Shown piece by piece: positions 1 to 9,241 of a stretch of DNA of 64,000 nucleotides. Where the stretch lies: assembly GCA_963854735.1 (NCBI GenBank), contig OY978098.1, positions 1,369,501-1,433,500 on the forward strand, written 5' to 3'. Source of the stretch: Marvania coccoides (Eukaryota; Chlorophyta; Trebouxiophyceae; Chlorellales; Chlorellaceae). A model generated the notes under the pieces. It was not told the DNA's origin. It was given only the letters and a program-made list of their open reading frames with translations, and made no database searches. Position numbers and translations under genes: made by a program. Numbering within the stretch: position 1 is the first letter of the stretch; each line of letters starts with the position of its first letter.

Positions 1-2575
1 TACTGCGATGCAGATCATTGTATTGCTCAGTTTCATCCTCTTCTGCGCCTGCATTATCACCCCACAAGCTCCGCGCCAATAACATCTCGTTTCCGGATGC
101 AGCAGCAGCAGGCTGCGGGTCTGAAGAAGAAGGCGGCGCCAAAAGAAGCAACGGTGGCGGCGGGGGAAGTGCCAGCACCTCGGCCATCGCCCCCTGCCGC
201 TGCTCCATCTCTAAGGCTATCAACCGCGCGTGGGTCCCGTCCAGATCCGCAGCGCGCGCCTGCAGCGCCTCCAACTCACGTTCTCGAGTAAACAGTGCCT
301 GCGAAAGAACTCGCAGCTCGGATCTGGCCGCACCAGCGCGCGTTTTAGCCATCTCCAGCGCTGCTGCTGCGCTTGCTGCCGCCTCCCTTGCCGTTTGCAC
401 CGCCCCGGAGGCTGCAGCGACTGCAGCTCGGGCAGCGGTCGCTCTGGCGTTGACAGCCGCTTCTGCTGCTGCAGCAGCGATGGCGTCCTGCTGCACCGCG
501 ACCAAGGCGGTCTCAGCGAGCTTGGCTTGCTGCATGGCAGCTTCTGCGGTGACAGCCAGGCCCGGCAGCTCCCGCTCCAGCTCTTGGGCCGCCACCTGTT
601 CAGCATCCAGCCGCCCTCGAGCCTCCCTGAGCTTTACCGCGGCCGCTGGCTTACTGGAGTCGGCGCTGCGGGAGAGGTCCGCCGCAGCTGCAGCCACCCT
701 GCCCCTCCAGGCCGCCACTGATGCAGCAGAGGCCATAAAATCTTCTTCTGCTCTCTGCTGTGCCGTGGCAGCAGCCGCCGCCGCCCCTCTGCTCGCCTCC
801 GCCTCCTGTAGGCACGACTTCAAACGTGCCGCGTGGCGGCGGCTCTCTTCCGCTGCCACCCCAGCCGCAGCTTGCGCTTCTTCCCCCTCCTGTGCCGCCA
901 TTGACTCAGCATCGGCCAGCCCCCCAGCCAGCGCCTGTTTTGCGAGCAAAAATTCGCGCTCCGCAGCTTCCAGCACCCCGCCCGCCGCATCCGCCTCGTT
1001 CCCTGCCATGTCTACCTTTCTTCGAAGCTCTCCGCACTCTGCTGCAGCCCTGTCTGCCTCCTCTCGGCAGAGAAACAACTCTTCCGCCAGCGCCGCCGAA
1101 GCAGACACCCCGCCGCGGCGCTTCTTCGCCGGGGAGGAGTAAATGGCCGGGTTGTACGCTGCGGTCCGGGTGGGAGGCCGCACTGGGGTCGATAAATCTT
1201 CTGGAAACGCAGTCCACCGCCGCTGCTGACGCAGTGCCGCCAACTCCGCAGCTAAGCCAACCACACAGGCGCGGAGACCCTCCAGCCCCGCTCTCGTGGT
1301 TTCAAGAGCCTCTGCGGTCGTGTTCACCGCTCTGACAGGCGGGGAAGGGCATATGGCAGCGGATTTCCTTCCCGTTGTTGCCGCCAACAAGGCGTGTCTC
1401 TGGCTGCGCCGCCTCGCTGCCGCGCGCCGCCACACCACCAGCGCACTTCGCAGAGGCCACGCGTCGCGCCACCCGGTCGCCAGCGCGGCCCTCAGCGCGC
1501 TGAGCTGCTTCAGCCCTGCAGCCAACCGCCACTGGGCTATTGCCGCCCGCAGGAGAAGCTCTCGCCGGGCTTGCAGCCCCCGCTGCAGCGCCTCTTCGCG
1601 CCGTCGGGTCTGCTCCGCACGGGCGCGCCACTCCGCGAGGCACCGCCGCGCCCCCACGCAAGCCCTGGCGTGAAACAGCGCAGCAGCGACGGCGGTGTTG
1701 CTGCCGTCGGGGATTGCCGCCTGGCGCCACACTTTCACCACCTGTATCGCCATCTGATTGCGACCTAGCGTCTCAGAGCGGTCCACAAGCTCAGAAATGC
1801 GACGCCTGGCCTGCGCAGCGTGCCGCAGTGCCGCCACCGCCAGCTTCAGCAGCAGCCGCCGCTGGAGCCCGGCCAGCAGCGTGGTCTGCAGCTCAGATGC
1901 CTGCGGGGAGGGGCGGCTGTCCTTCGCCTGCTGCTGCTTGGTCCTCAGGTTGGCAGCGGCGGAGATGCGATGCTTGCTGCCGGCACCAGTGTTGGCAGGC
2001 AGCCACAGCGCGTCTTCCACACGCATTTCCCGCGGTCTTGCGTTGTACACGTGAAATTCCAGCTGCGCAGCCGTCGTTCGTAGCCTCCGCAGCAGCTGTT
2101 GCAGCTCAGGGGCGGGGCTTTGCGAGGTCAGCGTTGCCACCCCCCGCAGCCGATCCAAGCGCTTGCTGCTCTTGGCGTCATTTATTTCGACTTCCTCTGC
2201 CCCCAGATCTAGCCTCAGCACGTGAATGGCCTCTGCAGCGAGGTCTCCATCTCTTTTTGTTGCCGCCTGTTCTCCCACCGCTGCCGCCGCTTTGCTGCTC
2301 CGGAAGGCTTCGGTGGCGAAGGCGAGGGCCTCCTGAACGTTGAGCTGTGCCAGCGGAATGTCCCCAGCGCCGGTTTGCGAGGCCAAGGGTGCGCGCCTGC
2401 GAGCCAGGAGGCCAGTTTGCTTGAGGCGTGCCAGCGAGGGAGAGTGGGGAGCTGGTTGGCGTGCAGCCGAGCTGCCGGGAGGAGGATGGGTATCTTGTCG
2501 CTGTTGTCGGCTGGGTTGCGCCGGCTGCGAGCTGCCAGTTTGGTCAGGAAACAGCGTTCTCTGACGTTCGATCAT
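1..2575 (-). CDS. Sfi1-like / coiled-coil protein, partial at left edge
   Basis: One uninterrupted minus-strand frame opens at the ATG at 2575 (an in-frame TAA lies upstream, with no earlier ATG) and stays open to base 1, giving at least 858 residues with no stop in the window. Residues about 1-230 are polar and Pro/Arg-rich. Residues about 255-390 carry repeated Trp-Arg motifs (VWRQAA, EWRARA, QWRLAA, VWRRAA) spaced about 30-35 residues apart, resembling the centrin-binding repeats of Sfi1-type proteins. Residues about 480-800 are Ala/Glu/Arg/Gln heptad-like coiled coil, followed by a short poly-Pro/Leu stretch. I infer a cytoskeletal or centrosomal/basal-body scaffold; the exact family is not recognised. 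The C-terminus lies outside the window, and an intron beyond the edge cannot be excluded. Confidence 0.7.
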   Translation of the reverse strand, partial: MIERQRTLFPDQTGSSQPAQPSRQQRQDTHPPPGSSAARQPAPHSPSLARLKQTGLLARRRAPLASQTGAGDIPLAQLNVQEALAFATEAFRSSKAAAAVGEQAATKRDGDLAAEAIHVLRLDLGAEEVEINDAKSSKRLDRLRGVATLTSQSPAPELQQLLRRLRTTAAQLEFHVYNARPREMRVEDALWLPANTGAGSKHRISAAANLRTKQQQAKDSRPSPQASELQTTLLAGLQRRLLLKLAVAALRHAAQARRRISELVDRSETLGRNQMAIQVVKVWRQAAIPDGSNTAVAAALFHARACVGARRCLAEWRARAEQTRRREEALQRGLQARRELLLRAAIAQWRLAAGLKQLSALRAALATGWRDAWPLRSALVVWRRAAARRRSQRHALLAATTGRKSAAICPSPPVRAVNTTAEALETTRAGLEGLRACVVGLAAELAALRQQRRWTAFPEDLSTPVRPPTRTAAYNPAIYSSPAKKRRGGVSASAALAEELFLCREEADRAAAECGELRRKVDMAGNEADAAGGVLEAAEREFLLAKQALAGGLADAESMAAQEGEEAQAAAGVAAEESRRHAARLKSCLQEAEASRGAAAAAATAQQRAEEDFMASAASVAAWRGRVAAAAADLSRSADSSKPAAAVKLREARGRLDAEQVAAQELERELPGLAVTAEAAMQQAKLAETALVAVQQDAIAAAAAEAAVNARATAARAAVAAASGAVQTAREAAASAAAALEMAKTRAGAARSELRVLSQALFTRERELEALQARAADLDGTHARLIALEMEQRQGAMAEVLALPPPPPLLLLAPPSSSDPQPAAAASGNEMLLARSLWGDNAGAEEDETEQYNDLHRS

Positions 2576-3274
2576 TGGTGCCCGAGGTTGGTCACAGTTT
2601 TTGAGCGTTCGCAGATCATTGATGCCGAAAAACAGTACAGTGTTTATCGAGGTGCTGAAGCCGAAGCAAACCGGTATTTATTTCGTTTTTGTTTTTCAAT
2701 TCAAACTCCGTTTTTGGGGGCCAACAATAAAAGACAGCTGTTGCAATCAAAAAAGAAATAGTCAATCTGTCAAGAAGTAAAGGAGCTCCACAAATAGTGT
2801 GACTTTGAAAAAATCAGTTGCTCTCTACTTAACTTTAGAATAATTCCTTTTCAGTTGCACCCGTTTGAATTTTGGGTGAGAAAGAAAGTCTGGGGTTGCT
2901 TCATTATTGTCTAAAGGAATTGTTGTAAAGTACGTAAAATTGTTCCACAGTACGTAAAATCCACATCCTCACAGCCAACTACAACAGCAGCCTAATATCC
3001 ACTATAATAATAAGAAGAAAAGGCGTGGGATGGCGACGAAAGTTGGCTTCTTGCCCTTCTAATATTTTTGAAATCAAGTGCACTGCTTATAAAATCATTC
3101 AAAAAGTTGCTATGATTTAAAGCGCATGGCGTACTTTATGGGCGTCACCATTGGCCACTGTAGTTCTCCTCACTGGTCGGGACCTTTGTTGGCTTTACAC
3201 TAGTAAAAAATGTACAAAATCAAATCATATTCATGCATGCATGCATTTATCGACTACTCCAACACTATATTCAT
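2576..3274. other. intergenic, no gene seen
   Basis: AT-rich DNA between the start of the coiled-coil gene and the stop of the RRM gene. It holds the upstream region of the first gene and the 3' flank of the second. I see no conserved frame or RNA gene. Confidence 0.5.
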
Positions 3275-3616
3275 TCATTGCTCCATCGACCTGTTGGGCG
3301 ATGGGGAGCGGTAGTCGGTGTCAAATTTCCAGTTGAAAAACGAAAAATCGTCAGTATTGGCGTAATCGACTTGCCAGGTGCGCCCGTCCATCTTGGTGCC
3401 CTCCGCTTTCTTCCAAGCGTACCTGGCGTCGTCCTCCCTGCAGCATGCAAAATAAAGTGTGAGAGAAAAGGTCCTGCTGCTGCTGAAACCGGGGGTCGCG
3501 ATGGTTTCAGCTTTTTGAGGCAGAGAGTTGGGGGTAGTCGGCGTAGAACGGTAGAAACCCTCGGCTTTGACCTTCGCTGCGCAAGCTGAGCCAATAGGTA
3601 AACCGTGAAGCCACGC

Positions 3617-3654
<38 letters not shown>

Positions 3655-3941
3655 GTGCCGCTATGGGCAAAAAACTTACCTCTTGAACTGAACCAGGGCG
3701 CAGCGCTCCTTAATATCCCTCTCTACCTCCGTCACGTCGCCATAGCGCTCCATCTCCAACCTGTAAAAGTAAGGGGAAAAGGTGAAATGGTGGTGAGGCA
3801 AAACAGGAAAGATCTTCAACAAAACAAACAAATGCTTGAAAACGAGCGATTGCAAAGCTGCGAAGCTTGCCTGATGTCATGGGAGCGGGTGTAAGTGCTC
3901 AATCCCTCGATGATAAGGGTGTAGCGGCTCTTCTGGGGCAT
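3275..3941 (-). CDS. single-RRM RNA-binding protein (SR-like), short
   Basis: Three exons (minus): 3941-3871, 3760-3680, 3437-3275, giving 104 residues. The first intron has a GC donor (AG|GCAAGC) and an AG acceptor; the second is GT-AG. The spliced product is one RNA-recognition motif: RNP2-like TLIIEGLS near residue 8, RNP1-like CALVQFKR near 45, then the helix-2 EDDARYAW and the last strand with GRTWQVDYA. After the RRM comes a short tail containing YRSPSPNRS rather than a long RS domain. The fold resembles the first RRM of SR splicing factors, so a nuclear role in pre-mRNA processing is likely but inferred. It is very short for that family. Confidence 0.75.
3616..3653. repeat. (CAA)n microsatellite in intron
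   Basis: About 12-13 CAA units inside intron 2 of the short RRM gene. Unspliced translation of the opposite strand gives a spurious poly-Val run. Confidence 0.95.
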
Positions 3942-4337
3942 TCTTTTATTCTTCTAGAGGGAACAGAAAAGATGTCAGGAAGGAAATGCGGATACCCAAG
4001 CCGAGGGGTGCAAAAGAGTAAAACAAAAACCCAGACAAAGAGTCACAGACGCTACAGAATTTAGAAAAACGGCTTTTCTAGAGCTCTTTTCGGCTCTTTT
4101 CTAGAGCTCTCTTCTAGAGGTTGCCAGGTGGCAGCAGGGTGCTTTTTAGTTTTAGTTCCGCGATTTTACTGGACTTGCATGCACTAAATATAAATGTGAA
4201 TATATGACCCACGAGGTGGCGTCACCGTGGAGCAGCAACAGCGGGGACAGGGAGAATAAATTTCAAACAAAATCTCTCTTAAAAAAGGCCCTCCCCAGCG
4301 GAAAGGCGCCCCCCTCCTCTGGGGGGGGGGCGGGTGT
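3942..4337. other. divergent intergenic with short tandem repeat
   Basis: Lies between the RRM gene (leftward) and the RNI-like gene (rightward), so it should hold both promoters. A 14-base unit TTTTCTAGAGCTCT occurs at 4074-4087 and 4097-4110 (period 23). An in-frame start or first exon for the RNI-like gene must lie here or upstream, but I could not fix it. Confidence 0.5.
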
Positions 4338-5303
4338 GTGTGGGGAGGCGCCGTCAAACAGGAGGGACGTCGCATCAGCACCGCACCGTCGCTGCCCTCC
4401 CTGTTTAAGCTATGCCTGGGCGTGCTCGCGCTGCATCTGCCAGAGCTTTCCGCTTGCGGCGACGATGTCCTGCCCTTCCTCCCCGCTCCTGCCAAGGCCC
4501 GCTTGCTGGCTGCAGCAAGAAGACGGCGGCAAATCAATGACGAGCTGCTGCGGCTGTTGGCCGACGAGGAGCACACCGTGCTGGACGTGCGAAACGCTTC
4601 ACATTGCACGCCTGTGGGGGTGCTGAAAGCCGCCCAACTGATGCCCAGGCTTATATATGTGGACGTCACAGGGCTGCCCCTCCGCCCTGGCTTCCTCCCA
4701 GCGCTGGCCTCCGCCTGTCCGCCCATCGAAGTCCTCCGGCTGGGTGGGTTTGAAAAATCAGTCGAAGCGGTGGCCAAGGCGTTGCTGGAGCGCGTGTTAC
4801 CGCAGCTGGAGCGTCCACAGGAGGGGGAGGTGGCGGAGTCGTGGGAAGAGAGCGCCGTGGGAGAGAGAGTGGACCAAATCGATCGGCTGCTGCACCTCCG
4901 CTGCGTGGTGTGGCCGGAAATGCCACACGAATGGAAAAGCCTGTGTGAGAGCGCGGCGCCAGGGGTTGCCATCAACCCCACGCCCGCAGAGATCGCCGCC
5001 AGGAGGCTGCCGAGGGCGTGCGACCCGAACACAGTGCCAGACTTGATGGCAGATTTGTTGGCAGACGTGGCGGGACACGAGAGCTGGAGGGTTGGAGAAG
5101 AAGTGGGCGGTGAAATAGCGCAGGGCGAAGGCGAGCAGCAGCAGCCGGTGGTGCACATTGCGGAGCGTTTCCGGTTGGCGTACGAGAGCCAGGAGCGTCG
5201 CATTTTGGCGACGGAGCGGCGACTGAAGCGGCAGGCAAATCGGCGCGTGTTGGAGAGCAGCGGCGGCGAGAGGGCCATCCAAGAGTGGGAGTGGGATTTC
5301 TGA
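4338..5303 (+). CDS. RNI-like (leucine-rich repeat-like) plant-type protein
   Basis: An open frame of about 320 codons ending in TGA at 5303. It starts with a conserved-looking N-terminus (PSLPSLFKLCL, then GDDVLPFLPAP), continues with short LRR-like strands (HTVLDVRNAS, LIYVDVTGLPL, IEVLRLGG) and ends with a basic helix (RFRLAYESQERRILATERRLKRQ) and the acidic tail EWEWDF. This layout resembles plant RNI-like/F-box-associated proteins of unknown role. No ATG exists in this frame before codon about 100: position 4338 is a GTG, and an in-frame TAA sits near 4257. A short upstream coding exon is therefore likely and the true start is unresolved. Family assignment is by recollection of pattern, not by search. 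Confidence 0.6.
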   Translation: MWGGAVKQEGRRISTAPSLPSLFKLCLGVLALHLPELSACGDDVLPFLPAPAKARLLAAARRRRQINDELLRLLADEEHTVLDVRNASHCTPVGVLKAAQLMPRLIYVDVTGLPLRPGFLPALASACPPIEVLRLGGFEKSVEAVAKALLERVLPQLERPQEGEVAESWEESAVGERVDQIDRLLHLRCVVWPEMPHEWKSLCESAAPGVAINPTPAEIAARRLPRACDPNTVPDLMADLLADVAGHESWRVGEEVGGEIAQGEGEQQQPVVHIAERFRLAYESQERRILATERRLKRQANRRVLESSGGERAIQEWEWDF

Positions 5304-5689
5304 TTTGACGGCGAGAGGGCGGTACGGAAAGAAAATACCTCTCACCGCAGAAATGGAGGCCCTTTTTGAAAGAATCCCGGTATTAATTGTATATTTTTGC
5401 CCGTGTCCACTGTATGCTGTAATCGTCGTACGAGTATATGACAGGCTTGGCTCTGTCCCGCCCCGCCAACTCCGCCCCCAACGCCCCTTGGAGGCTCCTT
5501 CTCCATCTTGCATGGCGAGCAGAGCTTCGTATTGGCCCTCGCAAATTTGACTATTCCCGAGAAGCACCCGCAGATCGCAAATGCTTTAATGGGCCAATTG
5601 GCCCAAGCTCTTCCTCTTGTAAAAAAATTAAGGCAAAACAGGCCCATAGGTAGTATAGTTATGTTATGAGGTTTGGAGGTTTGGAGGTT

Positions 5690-6030
5690 TTACATATGGT
5701 TGTAAAGTCTACTACCAAGGTTGGTGCAAGCCGACGTGCCACTCACCCCGCCACAGTAAGGCGGAGTACCCCCTTCCACCGGTGGGATCAACCTCAGGTA
5801 CTGGGGGCGTACGGATACAGCATTACGCCGATACAGCACCCTCGCCCACAATGTAAGACTCTGGCCCCTGCCTTCCTGAGTCCCCCAGCGGCGCGACCGA
5901 CATGAAAACAGAGGGGAAAGCAGGACTCTCCTGACGGCAAACGGCCCGTCCGGTTTGGGGTTCGCGCTTGGGCAATGCTGGCCCACCCAGCACCCCTCCC
6001 ATCTACAGCGGTCACTCAACACCTTAATGG
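5690..6030. other. GC-rich structured block, candidate ncRNA or element fragment
   Basis: About 340 bases far richer in G+C than the flanks, with many short complementary segments (for example CCACCGG/CCGGTGG around 5777 and GGGTGCTGGGTGGGCCAGCA-like runs on the minus strand near 5980). The open frames in it have no recognisable protein motif. It is preceded by three copies of GAGGTTT-like heptamers at about 5668-5692. Candidates are a structured RNA (RNase P/MRP, SRP, telomerase RNA or similar) or a decayed repeat. I could not match a diagnostic core of any family. Confidence 0.3.
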
Positions 6031-6200
6031 TTTATAATGTACTCCGGTGTGCTCACTGGAAATTTAACAAAACCCGTTGAGGACCCGCGGCAAAAGCTTG
6101 GGGAACCCACGAGTTGCGGCGTCTGAAATGGGTGGTGGGGTCCGAACAATTGTGGCAATGAAATTACGGTTACTTTTCCTTACAATTTCGTCACAGCTAT

Positions 6201-6285
6201 TTAGTTACTCTACTATAATAGCACTATTATACTACTTAGTTACTCTACTATAATAGTACTATTATACTACTTCGTTACTCTACTG
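6201..6285. repeat. 35-bp direct repeat, 2.4 copies
   Basis: Unit 6201-6235 (starting TTAGTTACTCTACTATAATA) is repeated at 6236-6270 with one change, and partly at 6271-6285. Each unit contains an internal inverted repeat (TAATAG...CTATTA). Confidence 0.9.
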
Positions 6286-6317
6286 TACATACAAAAAATA
6301 GTAGAGTAATAATAGAC

Positions 6318-6349
6318 AATAGAAATACGATTATCAGCGTATTTCTATT
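6318..6349. repeat. 12-bp perfect inverted repeat, 8-nt loop
   Basis: AATAGAAATACG at 6318-6329 pairs with CGTATTTCTATT at 6338-6349. A second, weaker pair TTCGTT/AACGAA follows at about 6367-6390. With the 35-bp repeats just upstream this looks like a small AT-rich repetitive insertion, possibly MITE-like. Confidence 0.8.
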
Positions 6350-6621
6350 ATTATTTGAAAAATTCGTTTCGTTCATAACTGAGAACGAAATTAAAATTTC
6401 TGTGCATGTATTCTAAGAATAATTCTTATAGCTTTGTCATTGCTGTTTCGTAGAGGGCCTCAATAATTCTTGGGGCTAAAAATCATGGTTTGTTCGTTTA
6501 TGGTAATTACGTCCCTGAATACATTTTTTTTGCGTATGTAGCTTTTTATGCAAATATAGGGGCTTCGTTTCCAAAAAGTCGGCCCATTTTGTGTTGAACG
6601 CTCTGTCGCCCGTCGCTGGCG

Positions 6622-7788
6622 ATGCGCACAATGAGGCTGGCAACGCTCAGGCAGGCGCTGGGCATTTTCTTGCTCGTTTGCGTGTTCTTGTTAGCCAAGA
6701 GCGTCTGCTCCTCTTTTTCCCCAACCCTCCTCCTTCCTATTTCAAAGTCCAACAATCCCCGTGCTGTGATTCACATTGGTCCCCACAAGACTGGGAGCTC
6801 CTATATCCAATATAAGATGTGCAATACGTCGGAGATTCTTGCCAAGAGAGGGTGGACGGTTCCGATTTGCGGAAGATGCTCCGCTGGTTGTTTCGCCAAA
6901 CACTTTGCCGGGCTAGCATTTTCTCTGCAAGGCCGGAAGGACAGGGCGTCGCGCTTCGCATGTACGGAAGACGCAATTGGTTGCTTTAAGACGGCGGTTG
7001 CGGCGCGGGCGCCTGGCCATTCCATCTTTATTTCCAGCGAGGAGTTTGATAATTTGAAGAGAGAAGGTGTGGAGAAGCTGGCAGGCCTCCTGGAGGGCTT
7101 TCAGGTCACAGTCGTTATGTTTTACCGGGAGAAACTGAGCCACACCATGTCATACTACTATCAATTCAACAAAGAATTGGTTGCGCCCAAAACAATAGGT
7201 GAATTCTTGGTCAACGTTACAAAAGAAAGTCCAGCTGGTTTGAATTTTGTGCGGTTGTACTCGCTGTACGCCGCGGTCTTTGACAGTTCCAATATCAAGG
7301 TTTTCTCGTACGACGAGCTGCTGCGCACGGAAACTCCGCTAATGCAGGCAATCGTACAGGACGTATTGGGCGTCCATGACTATGTGGAAAGAGCCCATGA
7401 TCTTCTCAACGTCGGTGGCCAGAAGGCGGTGGCCCAGGTGGCGGTGGCAGCTTTCTTGTCCAACGTCATTACATTGCAGAACGGTGGGCGGTTAATGAGC
7501 GATTGTATTCGCTCGATGGTGGCCCAGGAAGAGCTTGATAATGTGTTTCCTTTGGTGTGCAGCTCGTACGAACATTTATTTGACATGTGGACGGTGCGAG
7601 AGGAGGCTTTCATGGAGCAGCACGACGTGGCGCTGCAGCCAGCACCGGTGCCTGCAGTAGAAGACAAGCCGCAGTATTGTGACGTTGATGTGGCTAATAT
7701 AGTGCGGTATTGGAGCAGCAAATGGTCGATAACTGTGAGTGAAGCGGCCACCAGAGCTGCTAAAAAATGTAACCAATTAGAGAGTTGA
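6622..7788 (+). CDS. type II membrane sulfotransferase-like protein
   Basis: An intact single exon of 388 codons. Residues about 8-28 form a hydrophobic signal anchor (ALGIFLLVCVFLLAKSVC). Residues about 48-60 contain HIGPHKTGSSYIQ, the 5'-phosphosulfate-binding loop typical of PAPS-dependent sulfotransferases. The middle region has SSEEFDNL and VVMFYREKLSH, matching the expected 3'-phosphate-binding strand and the Arg-containing motif of this superfamily. Predicted topology is a Golgi lumenal enzyme transferring sulfate to a glycan or protein; the acceptor is unknown. Cysteine content in the lumenal part fits a secreted domain. The ATG at 6622 is chosen because it precedes the anchor directly. 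The start lies just after the repeat-rich intergenic block. Confidence 0.75.
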   Translation: MRTMRLATLRQALGIFLLVCVFLLAKSVCSSFSPTLLLPISKSNNPRAVIHIGPHKTGSSYIQYKMCNTSEILAKRGWTVPICGRCSAGCFAKHFAGLAFSLQGRKDRASRFACTEDAIGCFKTAVAARAPGHSIFISSEEFDNLKREGVEKLAGLLEGFQVTVVMFYREKLSHTMSYYYQFNKELVAPKTIGEFLVNVTKESPAGLNFVRLYSLYAAVFDSSNIKVFSYDELLRTETPLMQAIVQDVLGVHDYVERAHDLLNVGGQKAVAQVAVAAFLSNVITLQNGGRLMSDCIRSMVAQEELDNVFPLVCSSYEHLFDMWTVREEAFMEQHDVALQPAPVPAVEDKPQYCDVDVANIVRYWSSKWSITVSEAATRAAKKCNQLES

Positions 7789-8037
7789 GGAATCGTTCAG
7801 ATGTCCCAGTGTCCCGAAGAAATAGTGAATATACTAAGGCAGCAGGAACGAATTTAACCACTCGCTTCGTCCCAAGGAAATAAATACTGGGACGTCTTTT
7901 TTTGCAGATGCAATTGCTGTTTTAGAAACCGTGTTGCTTTTTTCATTATGTCAAGGCAAAAATAAACCGTTCGCCATTAATTCCGAGCTTTGAATAGAAA
8001 GGAAGCTTTGCCCACTGCGCTTTGTGAGAGAGAGAAA

Positions 8038-9241
8038 ATGGATCGATCTCTCACAGGTTTTCAGCTGGACGAGGCGCACAAGCTCGGGGCGCTGGACGAC
8101 CCTGGGCACTTACACTTATCTCCCAATGACTCGAGCAGCGACGGAGGGGCCGAGGAAGACGAGCTTGACGACCTTGGAATCGAGACGAAGAAATCGAGCG
8201 TGCAGCTCTGCCGAAAGGTTATTCCCGTTTTGGAGGAGGAAGACACGACGTGCTGCAGCATTTGCCTTGATGACTTCACCCAAGAGGACCCCAGCATCGC
8301 GACAACTTGCGGGTGGGTTGACATGGCATCCCTATATGTACTTCCCACTAACCTTTTGCCCTCTTTTCTCACGAGCCTGCGGCATGCACATATGCGCTGT
8401 GATCGTCTCTTCGTGCGAACATCGCTTATATCCTCCCGTTTTGCTCATTCTCACCCGCAATCCCCGCTTGGTCGTTCCGTGCAGGCATGGCTACCACCTC
8501 CAGTGCATCATGCAGTGGGCGCAGCGCTCCAGAGAGTGCCCGCTGTGCTTTCGCGGTCTCCAGCTGCAGGTGAGCTGAACAGTCAAATTTTTTCCGCGAA
8601 TATTTTCCCCTTTGCAGCAGGGTCCACTTCCATGCAACAAAGGCATCCATGCATACACTGCACATCCCCTCCAACCAATCAATCAATTAGACTACTCTTC
8701 TTCATTTCAGGACGAGGGCATGAACTCCCTGCTGCCCTTTGGCGAATACGTCAACCCCCAGGCAGAGGCGGCCACAGCAGCCCTCCTCGAAAATTGGGAG
8801 ATGGAGCGCTTTCTGGTGTCGCTGGCAGTGGCAGAGGATCGGCAACGGCGGGTGGCACGCGCCTCCCGCCGGAGAAGCCACCCTCAAGCGGCGGTGGCAG
8901 AGCCTAGCGCGCCGCGCCCCATTTTTGGCGGCGTGCGCCAGCGGACGGCATCTCAGCCGGTGGATATTGGTCCCGCGCCCAGCACCAGCGCTCCCCACGG
9001 CGGCGCAGACGCAGCGGCAGCAGCAGCCGCTGGCGGCAGCGGGACGGGGGAGTTTCCCGCCAGCTGGCCGCCCTCCCGCAGCGAGGACGGACGCCAGCAG
9101 CTGGGGGAGGGCGCGGCCACCCCGCCGCTGCGGGCAGGGGCGCAGGCGCTAAAGACTCGGCTGCGGGAGTCCTTTACAAAAACCACCAAGGAGCTCAAAT
9201 CGCTGTTTGCTCCCTCCTCCTCCTCCTCTGCACGCCAATAG
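8038..9241 (+). CDS. RING-H2 E3 ubiquitin ligase, RHF1A/RHF2A-like
   Basis: Three exons: 8038-8312, 8485-8569, 8711-9241 (GT-AG, phases 2 and 0), 296 residues. The RING-H2 domain is split by intron 1: CSICLDDF supplies the first two cysteines, then TCGHGYHLQC and CPLC complete a C3H2C3 finger at about residues 75-115. Downstream, DEGMNSLLPFGEY and the C-terminal LKTRLRESFTKTTKELKSLF resemble the tail of plant RHF1A/RHF2A ligases (Ser/Thr-rich 'KYRESLTKTT'-type motif). Those ligases target a CDK inhibitor for degradation during plant gametogenesis; here the substrate is unknown. Residues about 180-260 are Ala/Pro/Ser-rich and probably disordered. Confidence 0.85.

Larger units (their letters stand above)
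5304..6621. other. 1.3-kb non-coding region with structured and repetitive blocks
   Basis: No credible protein gene. The first 350 bases are 3' flank of the RNI-like gene. Bases about 5690-6030 are an unusually GC-rich, palindrome-rich block, and bases 6190-6410 are AT-rich with direct and inverted repeats (both described separately). The last 200 bases are the probable promoter of the sulfotransferase gene. Confidence 0.6.

Noticed and set aside
18..1142. Long Ala/Ser-rich plus-strand open frame
   Set aside because: It is the complement of the GC-rich coiled-coil frame on the minus strand; composition is a shadow effect and no motif is present.
3271..3670. Poly-Leu or poly-Val proteins across the (CAA)n tract
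   Set aside because: The tract lies in an intron of the RRM gene; splice sites and the RRM motif show it is not translated.
5794..6022. Minus-strand frames in the GC-rich intergenic block as a protein gene
   Set aside because: Short, full of Cys/Arg/Gly with no domain; better explained as structured non-coding or repeat DNA.
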